A model generated the notes under the pieces. It did no database searches and was not told where the DNA came from. It saw nothing but the letters and a program-made list of their open reading frames with translations. From Acanthosepion esculentum (lineage: Eukaryota > Mollusca > Cephalopoda > Sepiida > Sepiidae), in NCBI GenBank assembly GCA_964036315.1, contig OZ038478.1:149600683-149664682 (forward strand): 64,000 nucleotides of DNA, given 5' to 3'. The stretch's first letter is position 1, and each line of letters starts with the position of its first letter. Positions 11,674 through 25,467 of this stretch are shown one piece after another. A program made the translations under genes and the position numbers.

Positions 11674-11906
11674 TATACGGTGAGGTAAAGATACCTTCTT
11701 TAATACGAAATATATTATTGACGATTTCACTATCTATTTTTTATACAGTAAAATAGTGCAATATTTTCAAATCGAACAAAACATATTTTTCTTGTTTGTT
11801 TTTCTATGACACTGCATATGGGCATTTCCCCAAAAGGAACAGAAAAGGAAATAATTCATTAAGGCATACATTTAATAACAAATTTGTTTCTAGAAGTATT
11901 TAATAA

Positions 11907-11984
11907 ATCTGTTGTACATGATATGTGTTTGATGTCAATATGAAGAACATTAATATAAAACAACAAACACATCTCGTGTACAAC

Positions 11985-11988
<4 letters not shown>
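11907..11988. repeat. 82-bp hairpin beside a TA repeat
   Basis: The arms 11907-11931 and 11964-11988 pair at 23 of 25 positions around a 32-base loop. The right arm runs straight into a (TA)n array. It could be a small MITE or a hairpin RNA; no transcript evidence is available here. Confidence 0.75.

Positions 11989-12044
<56 letters not shown>
11986..12044. repeat. (TA)n microsatellite
   Basis: About 58 bp of uninterrupted TA. Confidence 0.96.
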
Positions 12045-13738
<1,694 letters not shown>

Positions 13739-13782
13739 CAAAAAAGACTTACAGGAACTCGGATATAAATTTTGTATTAATT

Positions 13783-14152
13783 GTTAAGGGTCTCCCCTTT
13801 TCACACAAATGGACTCAAGCAAGTTATACATATACTACTACCAGTGAATACCCGAAGAGTCAAGGAGTCGAGACGGAACGACAGAAGAGTAGTCGAGTTC
13901 AGTAGTAGTAAAATAAGTCACACACAGAGACAGCGGCAAGCGGCACAGTTAGCGAGCCCGTAGACACAGTAAGAAGTCATCAGCGATACTTCAATACCAA
14001 GAATGTATATATGTTAGTGCTACTAACCCGCATTCCTGGATCTACTAACCCGTATTACCAGTTTGTATTATTACGTTAATACATTTATTTTCCTTATCTA
14101 TTCTTGGCGTTTGTTATTTATTGATATCAGATCCATCCCGGAATCCGCAACA
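13783..14152. mobile_element. Solo LTR of a retrotransposon
   Basis: The 370-bp segment starts TGTTAAGG and ends CCGCAACA, giving the TG...CA ends (TGTT/AACA) of an LTR. It is flanked by a perfect 5-bp direct repeat TTAAT at 13778-13782 and 14153-14157, the size made by Ty3- or Pao-type integrases. Its base composition is richer in G and C than the flanks. No coding region lies beside it, so it looks like the product of LTR-LTR recombination. It does not match the visible flanks of the Ty3-like element at 45-51 kb. The short frame 13781-13963 inside it is not a gene. The family is not determined. Confidence 0.75.
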
Positions 14153-14157
14153 TTAAT

Positions 14158-14638
14158 ATTGCTGATTTTCTTGTATTATTCCTATTACTAATATTGCCTG
14201 GTTCTCGATGTCAGTAAAAGCCTATATTTCAGGATCAAGAACTGTTTCAAAATATTAACCAATCTTTATTTGGTCAAATCTAATGCTTTTCAAAGTATCT
14301 CCAATGCGCCATCAGACGTTGTACTAGACAACGCGAAGTCATTATATATACAATAAACCAACATTCTTAAAACCCGCAATTCAGACTCTAACAACAAAAG
14401 CTGCCAAGAAAGAAAATTCAAGTAAAAAGGAAAACGAGAAACAATAAATAAATAAAACAATAAAATAATCAACGAACACTTCAAAGAAAAATAAACAAAG
14501 AAACAACATACCTATGGTATAAAACACAGTGGTCAATATCTAAAAACAGAAATGGACCCAGATAGAGCAAATCCTATAATGAGTGACGCAGCTCAAAAAT
14601 ATTCGTCAGACGACATAACTAAAAAAACAGTACTGCGT

Positions 14639-14640
<2 letters not shown>
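14158..14640. other. Unassigned AT-rich DNA
   Basis: No gene seen. The 14290-14484 minus frame shows no recognisable domain. Confidence 0.5.
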
Positions 14641-14702
<62 letters not shown>

Positions 14703-14720
14703 ACACACAAACACACACAG
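14641..14720. repeat. (CA)n microsatellite
   Basis: About 56 bp of clean CA, then an imperfect continuation. Confidence 0.95.
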
Positions 14721-14936
14721 AGGGAGAGAGACATACACACACAAAAACGCATAATCAAACGAACTGTATTCACGCTCACTGCTCAATAAATTAAAGTTTT
14801 AGATTATCCAAACAACGTTTATCTTACTGCTTGTTATGCTATATATTTTCTTAAAAATTTTATGGACCAGGAATATTAGATGAAACTGTAGTCGTTTTCA
14901 TGTTGGTATATTCAAGAAGTTTTCTTTTTGTGGGTC

Positions 14937-15035
<99 letters not shown>

Positions 15036-15036
15036 C

Positions 15037-15071
<35 letters not shown>
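14937..15071. repeat. (TA)n-(TG)n microsatellite
   Basis: About 110 bp of TA with a few breaks, then about 24 bp of TG. Confidence 0.95.
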
Positions 15072-15100
15072 AAGAAATATAGTCTTAAAATGTGCTATAT

Positions 15101-15147
15101 TTATGGGATAAAGTGCTCAATATCAAAGATAGAGCGTGTAATATATA
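15101..15147. repeat. Dispersed repeat, copy 1
   Basis: TTATGGGATAAAGTGCTCAA and the next bases recur at 30124-30170, exact over 24 bp and imperfect for about 20 more. It is probably part of an unidentified interspersed element. Confidence 0.7.
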
Positions 15148-15179
15148 TGTATGTGTGTGTGTGTGTGTGTATATATGTG

Positions 15180-17265
15180 TGCGGGGGTGCGGGGGTGTTT
15201 GCGTGTGTGTGCGTTTATACATTCATATTACTGTACATTGATACGATTTCACTGCTATAGATTTAACCCTGTATCATGAGATAATATTACTGGGAATTAA
15301 TATAATTATTAAAAATGTGTACATAATTTAATCAATATGCTTGTATGCATCCTTTATTATCTTGATTCGACCTCCATTGTTGGTCAGAAATCTATTAAAA
15401 TCTCTTTCCGCACTGCTCCGTCCTGCCCGTCTGTCAACAGATCCCCAATGTCCAACCCTGAGTTCCGAGGCGTGATGTCTGTGAAAGTCAAATTTCGTGA
15501 GAAGACACCTCCAGAAGGATTCTATAAAAGTAACGATGAGACAACCTCCCGGTTTGTTCGGTGGAAATTGTCGGTAAACTGATATCCCGTCTTAGTAGGC
15601 AAACCAGGGTAAATACATACACATCGGTGTTAGTTGTCAAAACTTGACATTGTCATACTCAAGCGAAATATTTTCTTTTCCTATGTGTCTCTGTTATTAC
15701 TTGCTTAATGATGTTGACAATGATTTCATTTAGAAATATTCTGCATTTCAGGAAATCATTCGCAATCTTTCAACTGTTTGTCTCGCAGGCTGCCTACGAA
15801 ACATTATTGGGCTAAATTAAGCAAGAACGAGTCGTACTTTTTTATATCAACTCAGGATTCACTAAAATCTTGGGAACTAAAATAGATTCCACGTCATATT
15901 TTCAAACCCTCAGTGTCTACTTAACGAGAATTCTAAATAGAGCATGAACTTACGTAATTTCGAATAATTTATTATTTATATTTACGTGATCATAGTATAA
16001 AGACAATGGATTCTCTGCAGGAAGAAATAAATTAAAATATTTCGATTTTATTAAAAAAATAATATAAAAGCTTTCTGAGCATTCAACGGTCTTATTCCAA
16101 TAAATCTTTTTATTTAAAAAAAATCTGATAATTCTTTTTGCCCCTCCCTTATTTAGCACGACTGTTACGCCCAGCCAATAGTTTAATAATCAATGTTGAT
16201 CGCATGTAAAGTCTGAAAAATAAAGATGCTACTTGATTTCAATGATAAAATTAAATAAATATATTTTCTTTAATACATTTTGCATCTCATTAATGAAATG
16301 GAAAAGTTATCAATAATTATTTTCAGTTGCACCCCCTATAGTTCTTAAGATAACGGCCATCATTCATATTGATGATTGTAAAGTTGTTAAACTCAAATAA
16401 TTAGGTATGTGATAGGGAATTTTTTACGGACATTTTATTGTTCTATTCAATCCTTAACTTAGGAATTTTGATTAATCAGATAATTCAAATAGGAAACCAT
16501 TAAATTGTCACGGGTATTTCTAGTGGTTGTTAATGTTCCTTATAGAGAAGAAATTACAAATTTGATAATTCACGAATCTGACGTATTAAATACAAACAAC
16601 TGAAATCTATTTTAAGTTAAGCTATTCATTAATGACCGTCTTGGTGTACATTAATGGAGCATAGTTCAAAACCTATCAACAGGTGGAAATCAATTAGTAA
16701 ATCTATGACGTTTTACATTTTCATAACTGTCTTATGTTTGTCAAGGGAGAGACTCAAATGTCAGGGAGGAATAATACATTTATAAATTCAACAATAAAAG
16801 ATTTAATGATCGAATAATTATTTACAGGTTCCGGTATAATGAAGTACGCATGTCGGACTGGACAAGGGACATCAGTTTTTAATAGTTTTTTTTTATTTGC
16901 AATATTAATAATTAAATATCTCATGGCATATAACAACGCTTCACACACATAAAAAAAAACATTTCATTTATAAATATTATCAGAATTTCTTTCTGAATTT
17001 TAGGGAATGTAAATATTAATGAAAAATAGGGTATTGGGAGAGAAGTAGCTTCTTCAGAAATACTTTGGCTTAAGAGGAGAAATTAAATTCTAGATATATT
17101 ATTAAATTGATTTCGAATAAACTTCGATTGGTTAAATGTGCTTGCAATGTTATTAAAATTTCCTAAGAAGGCCGATCTAAATGCACTTTTTCCTATTTTA
17201 TTACTTCTGGCTACCGTGCTAGGAATGGACTCAGGAGATACAAAATTAAACTTACTGCCGTCTTT

Positions 17266-17302
<37 letters not shown>

Positions 17303-18335
17303 ATTTAACTTGGGATATCAGGAGAGCAGCATTGTGTTAGATTTGATAACAAACGCATATCGAGTTATTACTCTGAAATGGTGTCAGTCAATATTTATCG
17401 AAGCTTGCTAAATTTTCAGAATTATTGAGAAGTATGCCTGGGGAAAAATAGCAAAATTTGTTAATTATGTGAAAAGTGCTTCTTATCTAAATGAAAAGTA
17501 GAACTATCCTACGAGTTCCCTTTGATCCATTAATATATTGTCGTTACACATTGAAATGCATGAGCCTTCAATCCAGAACCCCTTTTGTTTATCGGGACAA
17601 TATTGTAACACATATGCAAGAAATTATAAACAAACACAATGACGTTATGTTAGTATTAGTTTTTATAAGTTTCGTATATATGAACGTGAGCATGGTTTGG
17701 CCAGAAAGAAAATATTATTTGTGGTCTCAAGGGAAAATAATTCAATATTTATGTCAAACAATTCCCATAAGTTCAGACATGTACTGAATTCCTAATTATG
17801 TTAGAGAATTGTTGGCATTTTGACTATTCGTCTATCAGGGATTGTCAGGAAGATTTTATTGTTAATTATAAATTTAATCTTTCTGATATTGATTCTTACA
17901 TAGATTATCTATAAAACATTTATTCTTGGGATTTATAGCCATTTTTATTAAATATATTGGAATGAGTACCGAAATATCCCAGCAAAACAGAGTAGGGATG
18001 AAAAAATTCATTCTATTCGTTCACTGATATCAGATAATATTGTTTGTATATGTTAATCAAAATATATATCCGAACAACAATTAAAATACATGTATTATTT
18101 ATATAATAATAATCACCATGGGAGTAATATATTCCAAGGTTCAAGACTCATAAAACACTTTGACGTGACTATTATTGCAAGCGTAATATTTTAAAGGCAT
18201 AATTGCCTCAAAAGTTTGTTTGTGTCTACTATTTGTTTGTTTGGCTTCCTTTGGGTTCATGTTCTTTTCTGGTTGGTTTACTTTTTGCATTTTCTCGTTT
18301 ATAATATTTGAACAATGCTAGGTCCTGTTGTGTTG
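15180..18335. other. Unassigned DNA, no gene seen
   Basis: About 3.2 kb. A frame at 15337-15582 lies in a patch of higher GC (about 15400-15620) that may be a transposon scrap, but I recognise no domain. A frame at 17491-17787 is also unrecognised. A short (TA)n lies at 17268-17300. Confidence 0.45.

Positions 18336-18339
<4 letters not shown>

Positions 18340-18384
<45 letters not shown>
18340..18384. repeat. (TG)n microsatellite
   Basis: About 45 bp of uninterrupted TG. Confidence 0.95.
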
Positions 18385-18385
<1 letters not shown>

Positions 18386-18602
18386 TTCTACGGATACTGG
18401 CCTTGTTCACATTGTTGATCACTCTAGATAAAACGTTCTCTACAAGAAACTATAATTAAGCTCTCATCAGCATAGTTACAGTACAAACTACAAGTGGGAT
18501 ATGTAGGTGTTGAACAAACACCAATTTGCCTGAGCGAGAATCTGCAATAGGGATTGGTTAGCCGCCCTAGTAGACGAGTATCTTTGAATACGAGTGGCCA
18601 GC

Positions 18603-18651
<49 letters not shown>
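18603..18651. repeat. (ATT)n microsatellite
   Basis: About 16 ATT units; the poly-leucine frame over it is an artefact. Confidence 0.95.
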
Positions 18652-18653
<2 letters not shown>

Positions 18654-19954
18654 ATAATATCTATATCCTCCTGGAAATTCCATACGGATTACCATATTAT
18701 ATCATTACGATATATATGTATATATACAAAATTCAAAATAAGCTCATATGGGGCATAGACTATTTCGTTAGACGAATATATCGGTCGTCTATTTTATCAA
18801 CCTGGGTGTGGATAGCGTTCGTGTCGGAAATATAAATTTACCTGCGAAAGCTAATAATAATAAAGTCTTAAAAGTAACACAGAATTTATCCATTTCAATG
18901 TTTCAGTCAGGGGTCAGGAGAGGCAGAAGCAGGTGGAAGGTATTTGTCTTAAAGGCAAGAAGATTTATAAAATTAAACCCGAGTATTAAATTTATGACAT
19001 TAATTTGGGGTTATATGAAGAATGAAATATTAATTTACAATTTCAAGAGGAATAAAAAGGGGCTTAAAATACTTTAAAATATATTGATAAAAGTTTGTAA
19101 TGGAGTAATGGAAAGAGAGTTGAGGAGATCTTAAAGGTTCATAAATTATAAATAATATAGTGTAAAGAAGTTATAGAGGGGAAATATAGAAATTAGAATT
19201 AGTTATACTTTCAACATTTGATGAAACAGAGGGGAGAGGACATTATGGAAATATCGTAGCTAATTACGGTAGCCTCTATTATGGAAATTTGAATTTGTTT
19301 TTATGCCGACATTGTAACACTAATTCATTCCTCTGATTAAGTATTTGGCTCATTTAAATATGGTTATAACCATATTTTAAGAAATTTCTGTGGAGTAAAC
19401 AACATAACTTGTATTGGACCCTCCTGTAATTGTAGATATAAAGCAATTTTTTTCTGTAGAGAGCAAACTCAGATGTAGTAGGGTTATATATCAATCGATC
19501 ATTTTCCCCAAAGGAAATATGAAAAATTATAATGTTTACATTGGAATTTCCACGGGAGAAAGGAAACAGTTATTTTATACCCATAGGCATTCATTTTCTA
19601 GCTCTAAACGAAAACACCGCACAACTTTTTCAAAAACAAAAAGGGAATTAAAGTAGAAATATTCCAGCCCATAATTGGAGGTATTTATGGCCTAACTCAT
19701 TACTTACTAATTGATTAAATTGTGAGGTGTATGAAATGATCTTCCTATTTCTGTTTTTCTTCTTTGGACGATTATCATCATCTGGATCAGTATATAAGAA
19801 TAAAATATTTAAAAAATTGTAAATTATAATGATTGTCCCTGAAACACGAAGCTGTAGTGAAGGATAGCAATTCAGATTTTTATCAAAGAATTAAATAAAT
19901 ATATTGCGCCTTAACGCAGACTGTGACCTCAAATACATATTAGTAGAAACTCGT

Positions 19955-20420
19955 CCAAGAAAAAAACACTAGCAAAAAGTCTACGCGAAAGAGTGATATT
20001 TGCACGTCACAGGCGGGAAAAAAGAATGGATTGTAGATTATTGTTCAGAATCACACACATCTAGTGTTGAGGAAAAGACGAAATATCACGAATCATTGTA
20101 ACACCATACCTCGTGTGAAAATTTTTAAATATTTTCATTATTAAATTTTAGACTACAATTTATATGATTGTTCTAGGCAATATTGTAGAGGATGGCCCTG
20201 AACATAGAAGTGAACTAGTGAAAAATTGACTCGAAGACAGGATCAACGTTTTTCATTGGACCGCATATAGTCCGAACATAAAAAGAATAGGAATATGTGG
20301 TAGGAACTGATGAACAATATGCTATAGATTCATTATGAACACACAAAATATTTACTTAACGCTATTGAAGATAAAGTCGAAGTGATTACCATGTAGTTAT
20401 AGCGTACGTATAATTTTGTT
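19955..20420 (+). pseudogene. Tc1-like transposase remnant
   Basis: The clearest stretch, about 20190-20310, reads EDGPEHRSELVKN, a stop, LEDRINVFHWTAYSPN, then a degraded block. This is the Tc1 pattern QDNDPKH...LVKNWLED...W..QSPDLNPIEN with the catalytic aspartates partly lost. Upstream, RPRKKTLAKSLRERVIFARHR (about 19960-20020) loosely matches the preceding KRLxFAKKH segment. Downstream similarity extends to about 20420. Many stops and shifts are present and terminal repeats are not seen. Confidence is good for the central block and low for the ends. Confidence 0.6.
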
Positions 20421-20772
20421 CATGCTTATTTTGTTCCGCTTAAAATTATCAAAATATAACGACCTTGAAATCGAAATATCATAAATGTGTCGCATGAGGA
20501 CATTAACAGTTCCAGTTGTAGTTGGAGTCCTCGGATCGTTTGGAAAAGATTCCAGCAGACTAATTGAAGGAATCTCTGGTAGTCCATGTCTTAAAGAAAT
20601 ACAAAAAAATGTACCTACAAGTACAGCCGTGAAGGGCTTTATCTATGTAAAATATGTGCGATTTTTTGTTCAAAACTGCACAGTTAAAAATGTCATGATG
20701 CCATTTCTGACTTTAGGTCTCTGGTCCTGACCCAGAAATCAATGAGTATGCACCAAAAACAAAAGGAAATAA

Positions 20773-20775
<3 letters not shown>

Positions 20776-20812
<37 letters not shown>
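20776..20812. repeat. (AAT)n microsatellite
   Basis: About 12 AAT units. Confidence 0.95.
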
Positions 20813-21049
20813 TGTTTTTACAATATTAATATATTAAATGTTTACAAATTTTAATTTATAAACAGAAAAAGAATATGAGCATTTATTCAACACCTAAGAC
20901 AATAGACTATATTTAATTTTATCATACGATGAATTCTTCACTACAATCGATATAATTATAAATGAATAAGAATGTATCTCTAACCTGCACATGAGTCCGA
21001 GTGGTATGTTTACCGTTCTTACACTTGCCTTTATTTCTGACATTCGGTA

Positions 21050-21740
21050 TTGTAACTATTTACAGTTTTTACACCTTTCGGACTGTTGTCCTCATTGTCA
21101 TATCCACGTAGTTTCAGTTTTGTACCTTCTTCAGATGATATACTTTGAAATTTTGTACCGAACACTTTATTTTAGTTCACAGTAGTTTGTTCTTGTTCCA
21201 CGTGACATGCATTTTCTAGATCTCTCAGTTACAGTTAATTCCCTTCATTAAGTCAAATCTTTAAATTTTTGTTCACCTCTGCTGTGGTCGTATGGAACTC
21301 ACAACTTTAGGTCAAGACACGTTTTTTGGATTACTTCAATCAAATCTTTCATTTTTTTATCATTGGGGAGATCAGTTAGTGAATTCCTAAGACTTATAAA
21401 ATGTGATATCAGGTTGGTGCAAAAATAATGTCGTTTTCTCACATGAACTTGAACGTCAAAAAACATTATTTTTGCACCAACCCAATATTTATGCTAGCGT
21501 ATGCGCTGATCCCTTAAATTTCTGTATTTTCCGTTGTTTGTATAATTCTTGGCTGACGTATTGTAAATATTCACACTATTTACATTGTTCGGTTAGAAAT
21601 AGAGCAAAATCTACCGTGTATTCTGTTCAAAATTCCAAAGTGCATCAGTTGAAGAAGGCTGGAGCGTACAACTACCGAAACGTCGTCGATATGACAATAA
21701 AGATGGCGACAATACCCCGAACATTATAAATAGTGTACAT
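21050..21740. mobile_element. PLE-end-derived element with inverted hammerhead-like termini
   Basis: The left end (minus strand, about 21050-21140) and right end (plus strand, about 21640-21740) share the order CTGAAGAAGG, GAAAC, GATATGACAA, and a GTAAATAGT-like tail, in inverted orientation. Next to the left end, TTGTTCCACGTGACATG matches the region inside the PLE copy at 27600-27620, so the source is a PLE 3' end. The left copy keeps CTGAAGA (21128-21134) and GAAA, and TATATC can pair with GATATG as stem I. The right copy has TTGAAGA (21649-21655), CGAAAC (21676-21681) and a GUC triplet before GATATG. No coding capacity is recognisable between. A mariner-type MITE sits inside at 21411-21483. 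Confidence 0.55.
21411..21483. mobile_element. Mariner-type MITE (73 bp)
   Basis: The terminal inverted repeats GGTTGGTGCAAAAATAATG and its complement match at all 19 positions around a 33-base centre. The end sequence GGTTGGTGCAAAA is the hallmark of mariner MITEs such as human MADE1. It has no coding capacity. The open frame 21403-21729 runs through it and is an artefact. Confidence 0.9.
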
Positions 21741-22031
21741 ATTTCTCGTTTCGGTTTTTAAATTATGCAAAATTAACCCTTATAGTGAGCGGTTTTTTCT
21801 AAAGTTAAATATTTGCTGTGAGACATCAAACGCATTATAAATTATTCGCAAATATTTATCATATTTTTCAGATATAAATATCAAGAAATCATTTTACGTT
21901 CACTTCAAAATGTATTTCCTCTAACCGAAATGGTATCATACAAAACCAAAAAAATCAGTATGTAAGGAGATATAGCTATTATGTCAGTTTATCTCTTTTA
22001 TTTTTATGTATAGTAGTTAATTCTGTGACAT

Positions 22032-22087
22032 TTCCAATATATAGTTGATACATGTGTAGAAACACATCTATCAACTATATTTTGGAA
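22032..22087. repeat. 56-nt hairpin, precursor-miRNA-like shape
   Basis: The arms pair at 23 of 25 positions with a 6-base loop (TAGAAA). One unpaired position lies in each half. The shape resembles a short miRNA precursor, but a small MITE is equally possible; no family match is known to me. Confidence 0.6.
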
Positions 22088-22344
22088 TTATATGACATGA
22101 CAAATATATGAATTAGTAATTTCCTAATACGGTATTTGAAATATTACTTCTTAAATGTAAGCAGAAACAGGAATGTATTATAGAATTTTGTTATAGTCTC
22201 TATCTATAAAAGACAGGATGTATGTGTGTGTGTTTGGGGGGGTGTAACGAATGCACAGCCGCAATTTTCGACGGATTTACACCAAAATTTACATGCACAT
22301 GCTCCAAGTTATTGAAAAGGCCACGACCGACTTTGCATTTCCCA

Positions 22345-22795
22345 ACTCCCATCGATAGCTGATCGTTTTGTGTTCATTTTACGAGGCTGGATCCCTTTCC
22401 GCCCCCTTCACCGTTGAAACTGTTAGATGTAGACGTCTCTTCTTCTCAAATAGCTTCATGTCTCGCACATCTCGCCTGTGGAACTCCCTTCCTTATTCCT
22501 GTTTCCCTGACAAATACAATCTCCAACTATTTAAGTGTAACGTAAATCGACATCTCCAGTTGCCTTGATCTATCCACTTCCCTTCTCCACATCCTTTCCC
22601 CTTTCATTCCTATCTGCTCTCGCTCCAAATCTTTTGTAACCCCCTTGCCTTGATCGCTTCACTATCGTTCTCCACATCCTCTCCTTTACCACTCCTATCT
22701 GCTCTTCCTCCAAACCTTCTGTCACCCCTTGCGTGCTAGTGGCTTCCAGCCTTGCTTGATAAGCTTAAAAAAAGACAAAAAAAAAACAGATTTAA
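22345..22795 (+). pseudogene. LINE ORF2 3' end with poly-A tail
   Basis: The frame 22368-22568 carries NSFMSRTSRLWNSLPYSCFP and DKYNLQLFKCNVNRHLQLP, the typical last 45 residues of jockey/CR1-type ORF2 proteins. It ends in a natural stop at 22566-22568. The 3' UTR holds two units of about 85 bp (22562-22646 and 22647-22730). It closes with an A-rich tail (AAAAAAAGACAAAAAAAAAA) near 22765-22788. The 5' truncation is typical of LINE insertions. The exact left junction is not clear. Confidence 0.75.
22562..22730. repeat. Two-unit tandem repeat in the LINE 3' UTR
   Basis: Both units begin GCCTTGATC and share CTCCACATCCT, TCCTATCTGCTCT and CTCCAAA words, with about 80% identity by eye. Confidence 0.75.
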
Positions 22796-22994
22796 TGTTT
22801 AGTATAGAGCTTAGAAAAAAATCGTAGTCTGAGATAGGCAAAAAGTAAGGCCGGTAGCAACATCAGCATGGCAAAGGGCACTTCTTTAAAGGCAAGGAAG
22901 AGCAAAAATAATTTAAGTCAAGTGAAAGCGATTGCTGTATGAGTCGTACGACTTTTGAATCAAGCCCGAGCAACGCCGGTCCATGCTGCTAGTA

Positions 22995-25365
22995 ACAAAC
23001 ATAAATGTGCAGGAAACAGATCAAGATTATTAAAAGCAAATAGTTAAATACTACTTTTGAACACAAGATCACATCAAGCAATTTTCTAAAAAGCAAATAA
23101 GTTAAAAAAAATTATTATTATTCTGTTTACAAATTGAGTATGTTACTGTGATTAAAGATTAATATACAAAGGATAGATCATACAAAGAACGATGGATTTC
23201 ATCATACTCACAGTTAGAACAAGTGTAAAATAAATTGATCCTTACCGTGATTTGACGGCTTTAAGCATTTAATAAAGGTTTACCATCCAGGCATATTTTT
23301 AATTAAACCTGAAAGAATATAAATATGAAATACTATTTTAGAAAGCGTATTTGATATTATGGCATATTCTTTTTATTTATAGCACACACTATATCGGTAT
23401 TTTCTAAATGTTACTAATATCTAATTCACTGATATATGTCTAATCTGAATGTTTTAATTTATATTTATATTTTACTAGTTCAAAAAGAAAATTGTTTGCC
23501 CAGGAACGGGTCACTTTTGAATAGCAGGTCACATAAGGAACTTACTTCATAGGCATACAATAGAAAAGAATCTAAACTCAAACTGGAGAAGGATTAAAAC
23601 GCTTGCATCTAAACAGAAAAAGTGAGAAGATATTATAAAAAGAAACAAAAAACCGTTCTCAAAAAAAATAAAAGGATGCAATTTATCTATTGACCCCAGC
23701 GTATGACAGTTACACACTTGACAAAACACATCAAAGTTTTTTTATGATTAAAATAAAAATAACAACATATATATTTATGTTTACAATTTTTTTCTCATCG
23801 TATAGTTTTTGTATGATGACAGCGTTTCTTCGTGTGTATCTTACGATCTTCTTTAGGTAAAATTTCGAATTTTCTGATTATCTTTCTTGATTTATCGGAT
23901 CGTGAGTTAATTGATAAGCATATATTAATGTTCAGTGGAATGTGCAGATGTTTTTATCAAAAGAATGAATTAAAAAAATAAAACAAAATCAACACATGAG
24001 AGATAGCATCTTGCATTCACAACAGAATGATACAAGTTTAAAGTCGTGGATGGAATAATGATGTATTCACATACATTCTGTTACCGAAGATGACAGATGA
24101 TGAAGTTGCACATGAAAAAATGTCCGAACTTCTGAATTCATTACAACTGAGAACGGAGAATATTTGCTATCTCAATTTATTTATAAGCAATTTAACAATG
24201 AGAAAATTAATTTGCAATCCATGTTAAATAAAACTTATGTCCGTGAAGCGAACGAATTTGTAATTGATATATCTGCATTTGAAATTGACATCTGAAATAC
24301 TTTAACAATTTCAAGTTATCGATTAGAAATCAGTAAACAATTTAAATGATCGAATCAATAATTTTAATGATCTTATTCGACGAAAATTGAAACACATGTA
24401 CACACACGTACACATGTATATACTTCAAAACGGTGTGAACAATGTGTACCTCTGTCTCTCCTTCGCTCTCGCTCTCTCTATCTCTCTATCTATCTATCTC
24501 TCATGCACACATAAGCACATCGTGGGATATAGCAAAAAATGAACAGATCACAAAGAAGAAACAAAAAAGGAATTGAACATATTTATAACAGAGCATCAAG
24601 GAAAAAATTCCACAGCATGTGTTCTGTGGAATATTAAAATGATAAGAATGAGAAATAGATTACCCCAAAATAAAATAATGAAGAAAGTGATGTCGTAAAT
24701 ATGAAGAGAATAAAAGATTTTGAAAATTTAAAATATTCGCTGAAGACACGTAAACTGGCACTAATAAGCAAATATATACGACAAGTCGAGGATTTAACTG
24801 AAGAGACGCAACTGGTTTGTGAAATCCATTTTCAGTCATGAATGTCGAGTTAAACTGGATAAACAAGCAAGTGTTTGGACCTTCATGGAAATACTAACCT
24901 AACAGGAATAATAATTAAGCAGTGATGAAGAGAAGTAATATTTCAGTGTACTATTGTAGGCAGTAAAACATATTTTCCATTACTTTGAGAATGGAATCAA
25001 GGAATTATTTTACGGGATTAGAATGATGTTACTGAGTGGTAAAAGCCGCAACATAGCAGATAAAATTAAGCGTGTACATACATGCTATACAAAGATCATT
25101 CCCATTCTGCAAAACTGACAATTGGTCACACTGACAAGAAGTTGCGAAAGATAAATGTCATCGGGATGTGCGTATATTCAATACATGAAGACTTTAGTTC
25201 GTAATTAAAGGAGGAAATGTATGTGAGAATATGAATAACATAAAGCGAAAATGCAATTTGAAGTAATGCAAATGCATCAAGTAATAAAACAGCTTAAAAC
25301 ATATACCAAAGTATTGATGAAAGTGAACAAAAGTTTAGAGCATGAAATGTGTCCCACGCACACAA
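22995..25365. other. Unassigned DNA, no gene seen
   Basis: About 2.4 kb of AT-rich sequence. A short CT/TATC-rich run is near 24465-24500. No domain is recognised in any frame. Confidence 0.5.
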
Positions 25366-25370
25366 ACACA

Positions 25371-25401
25371 CACACATGCACACACAAACACACACGCACA
25401 C

Positions 25402-25466
<65 letters not shown>

Positions 25467-25467
25467 A
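25371..25467. repeat. (CA)n microsatellite
   Basis: About 97 bp of CA with scattered interruptions (GCACACAAA, CGCACA). Confidence 0.95.

Larger units (their letters stand above)
22199..22994 (+). mobile_element. Probable non-autonomous Helitron containing a LINE tail
   Basis: The left end reads TCTCTATCTATAAAAGACAG followed by TG-rich sequence, then an ACAGCCGCAATTTTCGACGG segment common in mollusc and oyster Helitron-like repeats. The right end reads GCCCGAGCAACGCCGGTC, which forms a decayed hairpin (4 of 6 stem pairs), then ends GCTGCTAGT. Helitrons start TC, end in a short hairpin plus CTRR, and insert before T, as here. The 5' flanking base is not the expected A if the start is placed at 22199, so the left border is uncertain. 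A LINE 3' end at about 22345-22795 lies inside. Confidence 0.45.

Noticed and set aside
14641..14720. CRISPR-like regular repeat
   Set aside because: Plain CA microsatellite without spacers; the sequence is eukaryotic.
18420..18480. CTGATGAG on the minus strand, followed by GAGAACG
   Set aside because: No GAAA in the right place and no complementary stem II, so it is not a hammerhead by the consensus.
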